This document shows, piece by piece, positions 6,958 through 12,425 of a stretch of 15,052 nucleotides of DNA. Under the pieces are notes generated by a model that was not told the DNA's origin, searched no databases, and worked only from the letters and a program-made list of their open reading frames with translations. Within the stretch, counting starts at the first letter, position 1. Every line of letters starts with the position of its first letter. The position numbers and the translations under genes were made by a program. Source of the stretch: Bacillota bacterium (GTDB lineage: Bacteria; Bacillota; Clostridia; Saccharofermentanales; DTU023); assembly GCA_023426575.1 (NCBI GenBank), contig JAFAAL010000053.1, positions 1 through 15,052 of the forward strand, written 5' to 3'.

Positions 6958-6959
6958 AA
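6937..6959. promoter_or_regulatory. Candidate operator over the DUF3793-flavodoxin promoter
   Basis: Arms TTAGCTTAG (6937-6945) and CTAAAGTAA (6951-6959) are inverted repeats with seven of nine matches around TGAAA; the inner TTAGT-GAA-ACTAA is perfect. It lies between and over the -35 and -10 boxes, so a bound protein would block RNA polymerase. The TTAG...CTAA form recalls DtxR-family iron or manganese sites. A flavodoxin behind an iron-sensing repressor would make biological sense, but the regulator is not identified. Confidence 0.5.
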
Positions 6960-7000
6960 GTCCTAGCTAATTTTTCTCGTTGCGGAAAGGTGGTAAGAGC

Positions 7001-7633
7001 TTGGCCCATCCTCATCTTCTCATGGATCTCACCCTCGTACAGCACTGTCACGCCGTGCTGACGGGACTCAAACTTGCCAATTACTTTTGCGTCCCCGAGA
7101 CGCCAGAGATCCACAGGGCGATCGAGCGTTGGTCTCGTCTTTTTCCAGATTATGATCTGGGATATCGCTTGCTCTGCGCCTGCCACGGTAAGATCGGCAT
7201 CTATATTTACAATCACGATTTATTGGCCAGACGTCTAGCGGATCCTTCCACCGCGGCTTTTCTTCGGCAATTTGGCTATGGCGGGATGGGCCCAGAAGAG
7301 GCTCTCGACCGGCTGAGCACACGGCTACACAGCGAGTGCCAGCTCGTCGGCACAGCTTCTGCCAAGAGACGGCGGCTGGCTTTTCCCCATGAGATTGGGG
7401 TCTTTCTCGGATATCCGCAGCCAGATGTCGAAAGTTTTATTGAGCGAGACGGCTGTGACTGTCTGCTCATTGGCTCTTGGAAGGTCTATCACGATGTTAA
7501 GACAGCCCAGCGCTGTTTTGACGAATATAAGGAATCGCTGAATCTGTTGAGGACAGAGCTTCAGAGTGGCCACACTCTGTCAGACTGCCTCAACTGTGTC
7601 AGGGCCGAAATGGCCAGAAGGAGGTCTCTATGA
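7001..7633 (+). CDS. DUF3793 family protein, function unknown
   Basis: A 210-residue soluble protein with no signal peptide or membrane helix. The central FPHEIGVFLGYP (128-139), followed by DVESFI and GSWKVYHD (158-165), is the conserved signature of DUF3793, a family found mainly in anaerobic Bacillota. It is Cys-rich (Cys at 15, 30, 59, 61, 113, 152, 154, 172, 196 and 199), which would allow metal or redox chemistry, but no recognised metal motif is present. The N-terminal pattern, His-Cys then LTGLKLANYF, is typical of the family. Start choice: TTG at 7001 has AAAGGTGG (6986-6993) seven bases upstream. TTG at 6980 has no ribosome binding site, and neither has ATG at 7022. The gene overlaps the flavodoxin gene by four bases (ATGA), so the two are coupled and probably act in one process. 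Confidence 0.82.
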   Translation: MAHPHLLMDLTLVQHCHAVLTGLKLANYFCVPETPEIHRAIERWSRLFPDYDLGYRLLCACHGKIGIYIYNHDLLARRLADPSTAAFLRQFGYGGMGPEEALDRLSTRLHSECQLVGTASAKRRRLAFPHEIGVFLGYPQPDVESFIERDGCDCLLIGSWKVYHDVKTAQRCFDEYKESLNLLRTELQSGHTLSDCLNCVRAEMARRRSL

Positions 7634-8046
7634 TCGGAATCGTTTATTGGAGTGGCACCGGAAATACGGAGCAGATGGCTGAAATTATCGCCGACGCCGC
7701 CAGAGCTAAGGGAGGCGAGGTCAAGCTGATGGAAGTGTCAGATTTTGACACGAGCACTGTCCTCGACTACGACGTCTTAGCCCTCGGCTGCCCAGCCATG
7801 GGTGATGAGGTCCTTGAAGAGGGCGAGTTCCAGCCCATGTGGGACGAGATTAAAGATAAGCTCGCCGGACGCAAGGCCGCTCTCTTTGGCAGCTATAGCT
7901 GGGCCGATGGCGAGTGGATGGAGAAGTGGGATGCCGAGGCCAAGGAGATTGGCATCGAGCTCGTCTACCCCTCCCTCATCTGCTACGAGGCGCCCGAGGG
8001 TGAGACAGAAGAAAAGTGCAAGGAGCTCGGCGCAGCTCTCGTCTAA
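7630..8046 (+). CDS. Flavodoxin, short-chain, Megasphaera/Clostridium type
   Basis: A 138-residue FMN protein that carries single electrons at low potential, often replacing ferredoxin when iron is scarce. YWSGTGNTEQMA (6-17) is the phosphate-binding loop. GCPAMGDEVLE (53-63) is the 50s loop that contacts the flavin ring, and GSYSWADGEWM (87-97) is the third FMN loop, with aromatic residues for stacking. The overall pattern is very close to Megasphaera elsdenii flavodoxin. ATG at 7630 overlaps the DUF3793 stop (ATGA), and a strong GAAGGAGG lies just upstream inside the DUF3793 gene. The coupling and the palindrome-covered promoter suggest iron- or redox-dependent expression. Its TAA directly abuts the recR stop codon on the other strand. 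Confidence 0.95.
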   Translation: MIGIVYWSGTGNTEQMAEIIADAARAKGGEVKLMEVSDFDTSTVLDYDVLALGCPAMGDEVLEEGEFQPMWDEIKDKLAGRKAALFGSYSWADGEWMEKWDAEAKEIGIELVYPSLICYEAPEGETEEKCKELGAALV

Positions 8047-8649
8047 TTAGATCTCGCGTCGACCCTCGATGGCCCTAGTCAGGGTCATCTCATCAACAAA
8101 ATCGAGTTCCCCGCCGGCCGGTAATCCACTGGCCAGGCGGGTTATTTTAAGTCCCGCTGGTTGTAAGAGCCGAGCGATGTAGAGAGCCGTCGCCTCTCCC
8201 TCTGGCGAGGGATTGAGCGCAAGAATAACTTCTCGCACCTCCGTCTCAGTCTGCAGCCTCGAAATCAGCTGGGGAAGCTTGATATCCTCAGGTCCGATAT
8301 TTTTAAGAGGCGAAATGACGCCGTGCAGCACATGGTAGAGCCCGTGATAGGCGGAACTTCTCTCGAGAGCATTGAGATCTCTCGAAGATTCCAAGACACA
8401 AATGGTCGTCTGATCCCGCTTAGCATCGCGACAGATGGGACAGGGGTCGATATCCGAGAGATTGCAGCAGCGCCCACAAAAATGAGTGCCACGCCGGGCT
8501 TCGACAATCGCCTCTGCCAGCGCCAGCCCCAGCTCTTCGGGTTGCTCTAAGATATGAAAAGCCAGACGCTGAGCCGTCTTCTTGCCGATGCCTGGCAGTC
8601 GATTGAGCTCAGATACCAGACGCTCTAAGAGAGGGGAAAAGGCAGCCAT
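8047..8649 (-). CDS. recR: Recombination mediator protein RecR
   Basis: This 200-residue protein, the family's normal length, works with RecF/RecO to load RecA on gapped DNA. It shows an N-terminal helix-hairpin-helix (LPGIGKKTAQRLAFH, 18-32), a four-Cys zinc finger (Cys58, Cys61, Cys70, Cys73), and a Toprim domain beginning ICVLESSRDL (83-92) and including ALNPSPEGEATALYI. A C-terminal Walker-A-like LASGLPAGGELDFVDE closes it. It is the last gene of the dnaX-ybaB-recR cluster, starting six bases after the ybaB stop. No good ribosome binding site is visible, so it is probably translated by coupling. No terminator follows; the convergent flavodoxin gene begins immediately. Confidence 0.97.
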   Translation of the reverse strand: MAAFSPLLERLVSELNRLPGIGKKTAQRLAFHILEQPEELGLALAEAIVEARRGTHFCGRCCNLSDIDPCPICRDAKRDQTTICVLESSRDLNALERSSAYHGLYHVLHGVISPLKNIGPEDIKLPQLISRLQTETEVREVILALNPSPEGEATALYIARLLQPAGLKITRLASGLPAGGELDFVDEMTLTRAIEGRREI

Positions 8650-8655
8650 CTAAGT

Positions 8656-9006
8656 CTAAAAACCCATCATCCCGCCGAGTCCACCGACGCCTGGCACCGC
8701 GGCCATATGCTTCTCGACCTTCTCATCGAGATCGCGCACCGCCTCGTTCACCGCAGCGACGATCAGATCCTGCAGCATTTCAATATCCTCAGGATCGACA
8801 ACTTCTGGCTTGAGCTCAATTTTCGTCAGCTGATGCTGGCCGTTCACCTCGACGGCGACCATGCCGCCACCAGCCGTTCCGGCCCCCGTCATCTCCGCTG
8901 CCTCAGCCTGTGCCTGCTCGATCTGCTTTTGCATCTTCTGAGCTTGTGCCATCAAGTGATTCATATTGCCCCCCATCTGCGGGAAGCCTCCACGTCTTTT
9001 TGCCAT
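8656..9006 (-). CDS. ybaB: YbaB/EbfC family nucleoid-associated protein
   Basis: A 116-residue small DNA-binding protein that forms dimers on the nucleoid. The N-terminus is Gly/Met-rich. An amphipathic helix follows (about 16-40, MNHLMAQAQKMQKQIEQAQA). Then come the typical strands GGGMVAVEVNGQHQLTKIEL and PEVVDPEDIEMLQDLI, a second helix (DLIVAAVNEAVRDLDEKVE), and a Gly/Met-rich tail. AGGAGG lies five bases before the ATG and overlaps the dnaX stop codon (TAGGAGG). Placement between dnaX and recR is the standard order in bacteria. Confidence 0.96.
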   Translation of the reverse strand: MAKRRGGFPQMGGNMNHLMAQAQKMQKQIEQAQAEAAEMTGAGTAGGGMVAVEVNGQHQLTKIELKPEVVDPEDIEMLQDLIVAAVNEAVRDLDEKVEKHMAAVPGVGGLGGMMGF

Positions 9007-9015
9007 CTGATCCTC

Positions 9016-10860
9016 CTATAGTGAATCGATTTCTAAATCTATCTTCTTCTCATCGGCCAGGCGGCGCAAAGATTTGACCCACTCTGGTTCCGCTGAATTG
9101 AATCCATCCTCATCCGCCTCAGGAGCCGCAATATGCACATGCAGCTGACAGGGCCGCCCCATCGCGCGCTCCAGCGCCCGACGCAAGACATCCTGATTCT
9201 CACTGCGACTCATCGCACGGTAGAGCGCCTGGTCCCTATTGGCAAAGTGAACCTGCCACGCCCCCTCCTCAAAACGGCAGTCGGCCGCCTTGAGAATCAT
9301 CTCAAGATCAATGCGTGGTAACTTGTGTAGTTCGGCCATGGCCCGTCGCCAGATATCTTGCTGTTCCCCCTCGTCAAAAGCCATCGGCCCACTCTCTTCC
9401 GACTTATCCATTTGATGTTCTGGCGTCGGTGGCTGCGCTGGCTCTGCTTCTACTGGTGGAGGCATTTCGGCTTCGGGCTCCGGCTCAGGTTCTGGTTCGG
9501 CTTCGGGTTCTGATTCTGGCTCAGCTGCCAGCTCGGGAACTGGCTCAGCTTCTGGCTGTGGTGCTGGCTCAGGTTCGGGCTCAGGTACTGGCTCGGGTTC
9601 TGGCATTGCTGTCGGCTCTGCTTCCCTCTCAGCTTCTGGCACTACTGCCGGCTCTAGTTCCACTTCCCCCTGAGGATCGGTCTCTGGCATCAGCGCTGGC
9701 TCCTTATCCTCAGCCCTTGCCTCTTCTGGCTTGAACTGCGGGAACTGTAATTCTTTCTCCGTCAGCTGGCTCACTTTTGCCGCGAGAGCGAGAAGCGAGA
9801 CCTCGAGTACCGCCTGCTTATGCCCTGCATACTTTAACTCCGCAGCAAGGGCCGACAATTCCTTGACGAGAAAAATCAACGCCGCAGGTGGAATATCCCC
9901 GACCAGAGAGAGCGCGGCCGCACGATCGCTCGCACTGCGCTCGAGCAGCAGCCCGCCCTTACCATCAACTGAAGCGAGCAAAACATCTCGCAAAAATGCC
10001 GCCCAATCCTGGACAAAGGCAGTGATATCTCGCCCCGACTTTTGCAATTCCATCGCAGACTGCATGAGCAAGATCAGTTCCCCACGCATGAGAGCTCGCG
10101 AAATGCGAGAGATAAAATCAACAGAAACGAGACCAGAAAGTTCCAGAATATCTTCACTTTCAATCCGCTTTTCGCTCGCCGCACTGGCCGCCTGATCTAA
10201 AAGTGAAATCGCATCACGCAGCGCTCCATCAGCTTGAGCCGCAATCGCCTCGATCGCATCCTCAGAAATCTCAATGGCCTCAGAACTTGCAATATGCCTG
10301 AGACGCCCACAGATATCCGCCTGAGAAATTCGCCTAAAATCATAGCGCTGACAGCGCGAGGCAATCGTCAGAGGAATGCGCTGGAGCTCTGTAGTGGCAA
10401 GAATAAAAACGACATGTTCTGGAGGCTCCTCAAGGGTCTTTAAAAGCGCATTAAAAGCCCCAGACGACAGCATATGTACTTCATCGATGATGTAGACTTT
10501 GTACTTGGCTTTTGCCGGGAGGTAGTGTAACTCTTCCGTTAAAGAGCGTATGTTGTCGACCGAGTTGTTCGAAGCGGCGTCCATCTCGATAATATCGAGG
10601 AGCTGGCCCGATTCAGCGGCACGACAGATCTCGCACTGACGACAGGGATTGCCATCAATCGGCGAGAGACAGTTGATAGCCTTTGCGAGGATCTTGGCGA
10701 CCGATGTCTTGCCCGTGCCACGCGTGCCACAGAAGAGAAAAGCATGGGCAAAATCACCTTTGGCCACGCTCTGCCGCAGTGCTTCAACGACTTGGTCCTG
10801 GCCGACGACATCGCTAAATGTCTGGGGGCGCCAGGCGCGATATAGGGCTAACTGGGACAC
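9016..10860 (-). CDS. dnaX: DNA polymerase III clamp loader subunit DnaX (gamma/tau)
   Basis: The AAA+ ATPase that opens and loads the sliding clamp. From GTG at 10860 it has 614 residues. Visible elements: LYRAWRPQTFSDVVGQ (6-21), Walker A GTRGTGKT (45-52), a zinc module with Cys64, Cys73, Cys76 and Cys79, Walker B IIDEVH (124-129), sensor ATTE (155-158) and SRC (168-170) with the arginine finger. Domain III follows to about residue 370. Residues 402-475 are a Pro/Glu/Ala low-complexity linker, and 500-614 form a compact tau-like C-terminal domain. The GTG start is fixed by AGGAGG four bases upstream and by homology beginning immediately. The frame stays open upstream to 11010, but that part lies inside the SRP RNA and is not coding. 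I saw no clear slippery sequence for a programmed frameshift. Confidence 0.97.
   Translation of the reverse strand: MSQLALYRAWRPQTFSDVVGQDQVVEALRQSVAKGDFAHAFLFCGTRGTGKTSVAKILAKAINCLSPIDGNPCRQCEICRAAESGQLLDIIEMDAASNNSVDNIRSLTEELHYLPAKAKYKVYIIDEVHMLSSGAFNALLKTLEEPPEHVVFILATTELQRIPLTIASRCQRYDFRRISQADICGRLRHIASSEAIEISEDAIEAIAAQADGALRDAISLLDQAASAASEKRIESEDILELSGLVSVDFISRISRALMRGELILLMQSAMELQKSGRDITAFVQDWAAFLRDVLLASVDGKGGLLLERSASDRAAALSLVGDIPPAALIFLVKELSALAAELKYAGHKQAVLEVSLLALAAKVSQLTEKELQFPQFKPEEARAEDKEPALMPETDPQGEVELEPAVVPEAEREAEPTAMPEPEPVPEPEPEPAPQPEAEPVPELAAEPESEPEAEPEPEPEPEAEMPPPVEAEPAQPPTPEHQMDKSEESGPMAFDEGEQQDIWRRAMAELHKLPRIDLEMILKAADCRFEEGAWQVHFANRDQALYRAMSRSENQDVLRRALERAMGRPCQLHVHIAAPEADEDGFNSAEPEWVKSLRRLADEKKIDLEIDSL
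9436..9657 (-). repeat. Pro/Glu low-complexity segment inside dnaX
   Basis: About 74 codons specify EP, EAEP and PEPE-type units (for example EPEPVPEPEPEPAPQPEAEP). The underlying DNA is an imperfect array of GGCTC, GGTTC and GGCTT-type hexamers on the plus strand. It links the ATPase part to the C-terminal domain, is strongly acidic, probably disordered, and likely to vary in length between strains. Confidence 0.8.
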
Positions 10861-10895
10861 ATTTCCTCCTCTGGCACAGCCATCATAATGAATTC

Positions 10896-11030
10896 GCCGA
10901 GCCCGACCCACAGCCGGCAGGCACCCCCGCGGCGCATACGGTGTACCGCTTACCGCTGCTACCTTCCAGTCCTGACGGGGTTCACGGGCCGCATCGCACG
11001 GGACCAACACAGCTGTAGGTCGCGCTCGGC
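10896..11030 (-). ncRNA. ffs: Signal recognition particle RNA (4.5S-like, small bacterial type)
   Basis: The minus strand contains GTCAGGACTGGAAGGTAGCA (10975-10956), the conserved SRP RNA apical loop that binds Ffh. The ends pair strongly: GCCGAGC (11030-11024) with GCTCGGC (10902-10896), then, after one G/G mismatch, about 13 further pairs (CGACCUACAGCUG with the 10904-10916 strand). Length is about 135 nt. The promoter -10 box lies only about 16 bp upstream of the closing stem. That leaves no room for the Alu domain of the longer Bacillus-type RNA, so this is the small form. Exact ends are uncertain by several bases. It sits directly before dnaX, as in many Bacillota. Confidence 0.93.
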
Positions 11031-11045
11031 GCTTATCGTCTTCGC

Positions 11046-11074
11046 ATTATATCACAGCTCGGCTTTTGATTCTA
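11046..11074 (-). promoter_or_regulatory. Promoter of the SRP RNA gene
   Basis: On the minus strand TGATATAAT gives a perfect extended -10 (TATAAT at 11051-11046). The -35 position 17 bp upstream is TAGAAT (11074-11069), a poor match that overlaps the stop codon of the DUF2254 gene. Transcription would start near 11039. With no terminator between the RNA and dnaX, this strong promoter may also drive dnaX-ybaB-recR. Confidence 0.75.
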
Positions 11075-12364
11075 TGCCCTCCCCTCGAGCAAGTCCTCAA
11101 AGCGGTGAGCATAAGATCGTAAGATCTCAGTATCCAAGCGCATCTTAAGACCCTTCTCCCCCGCCTCCAAACAATACTTCGCAAAGTCTTGCAAGACCTT
11201 CTTATGTTTTTCTGTCGCTCCAGCAGCCATGATACGCAAAGCATCAAAGACCGCTCGCAGCACGAGAATATCCGATCGCCCATAGTTGACGATCTGTGTA
11301 AAAAACTCATAGAGGTCCTCTTCAAAGCGATAAGAAGAATAGAAAATATCACAATGGCTGCCCTCCTGCACCGCAATGTGATAATCATCCGTCTGAGCGA
11401 GGATTGACAGAATGACCCCGAGCTTTCGAATAATATGACTTGCAGTGCTGGGATCATTGATCCCAGGCGAAAGGGCACGGACCGCCATTTCAACAAGTTT
11501 CTCAATATTATAGCGGTAGTCCTCCGAACCAATCTTGCGATCCTGCATGTGAAAATAATCCGCAATCTCCCTGATGAGATTTTTTTCCTCTTCTGTATCC
11601 TCAAACTGACCCTCGATATTGAAGTAGGCCAGCGTCTCGCCCTTGACAATATAGCTGCCAATTTGCGCCTCAATCAGCAGCCGACAGGGCTTCTTCTCCA
11701 ATTTTGCAAGCAATCCATCATAGTCTATCGCCGAGAGATAGCCATCATGTAGACTCTGTACCACACGCCGATCCTGGTCATCCTCATAGACATACTCAGA
11801 CGTCTCCACGCGGTTCTTATATTCCCTTCTCACGACCTCGGCAGCCGCCTCCGCGATATCGTAGATGAGGTTAACTCCCTGAAATTTAGTGAGAACTCTC
11901 TGGACGAAGATGACAAAAAAGATGATGCCAATCACGGAGTACATCACGGCGACGACTCCCGCCACCACCTGCTCATCTTCAAAGCGATCACGCATAAAAA
12001 TCAACATAGAGATACAGTAAAAAAAGCCTCCGACAAAGATCCCCAAAACTTGCATCGTGATCCTCATGTTGACGAAGTTTTCGACAACTCGCGGCGTGTA
12101 GTTCGATGCATACATGGTCATGACCGCCAGAATCGTAGAAAATGTAAAGGTCGTTATCGTTAAGAGCGCACCCGCCATCGTTGTCAGAATTCCCTTGGCT
12201 AGATGGACCTTTGTCATCAGGAGATCCGGCAGATGCTCCTGAACAGGTAAAAGGCGAAGATCAATGAGTGTGACAAGAATTAACAAGATCGCCGAATAAA
12301 ACAGATATTGGAGAATATAGAACCATCGTCGGTGATTCTCATAGAATATTTTCAGTTTCTGCAT
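11072..12364 (-). CDS. DUF2254 family integral membrane protein, function unknown
   Basis: A protein of 430 residues. Four hydrophobic helices lie in the first 160 residues (about 14-38, 57-83, 103-125 and 133-156). A soluble domain of about 270 residues follows, mostly helical with a short beta-rich part (LIEAQIGSYIVKGETLAYF). RALSPGINDPSTA (296-308) is the hallmark of DUF2254. No catalytic or transport function is established for the family as far as I know. Start choice: ATG at 12364 has GGGAGG five bases upstream and opens with the basic-then-hydrophobic N-terminus. An open frame continues to 12448, but it reads through the terminator hairpin and has no ribosome binding site. The gene stands alone between the surface protein and the SRP RNA, and no terminator follows it. 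Confidence 0.87.
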   Translation of the reverse strand: MQKLKIFYENHRRWFYILQYLFYSAILLILVTLIDLRLLPVQEHLPDLLMTKVHLAKGILTTMAGALLTITTFTFSTILAVMTMYASNYTPRVVENFVNMRITMQVLGIFVGGFFYCISMLIFMRDRFEDEQVVAGVVAVMYSVIGIIFFVIFVQRVLTKFQGVNLIYDIAEAAAEVVRREYKNRVETSEYVYEDDQDRRVVQSLHDGYLSAIDYDGLLAKLEKKPCRLLIEAQIGSYIVKGETLAYFNIEGQFEDTEEEKNLIREIADYFHMQDRKIGSEDYRYNIEKLVEMAVRALSPGINDPSTASHIIRKLGVILSILAQTDDYHIAVQEGSHCDIFYSSYRFEEDLYEFFTQIVNYGRSDILVLRAVFDALRIMAAGATEKHKKVLQDFAKYCLEAGEKGLKMRLDTEILRSYAHRFEDLLEGRA

Positions 12365-12374
12365 ATTTCCTCCC

Positions 12375-12406
12375 AAAAAAAGAGGATGACCCAGGTCATC
12401 CTCTTT
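12375..12406 (-). terminator. Intrinsic terminator of the surface-protein gene, joined to the next ribosome binding site
   Basis: On the minus strand AAAGAGGATGAC (12406-12395) pairs with GTCATCCTCTTT (12390-12379) over 12 bp around the loop CTGG, followed by a run of seven U (12381-12375). It is a strong intrinsic terminator, about 20 bases after the surface-protein stop. The U-run is directly followed by GGGAGG, the ribosome binding site of the DUF2254 gene. Confidence 0.92.
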
Positions 12407-12425
12407 CACAGAATAAATCTTTTGC

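Noticed and set aside
8024..8043. GAGCT...AGCTC inverted repeat near the flavodoxin end as a terminator
   Set aside because: The stem is only five base pairs and no U-run follows on either strand.
9650..9800. Programmed frameshift in dnaX to make a short gamma form
   Set aside because: I looked for an A-rich slippery heptamer followed by a stem after the ATPase domains and saw only GAGAAAGAA-type sequence with no convincing context.
10861..11010. Upstream extension of dnaX to a start at 11010
   Set aside because: The added 50 residues would be encoded inside the SRP RNA and match nothing in DnaX proteins. GTG 10860 has AGGAGG and the conserved N-terminus begins right there.
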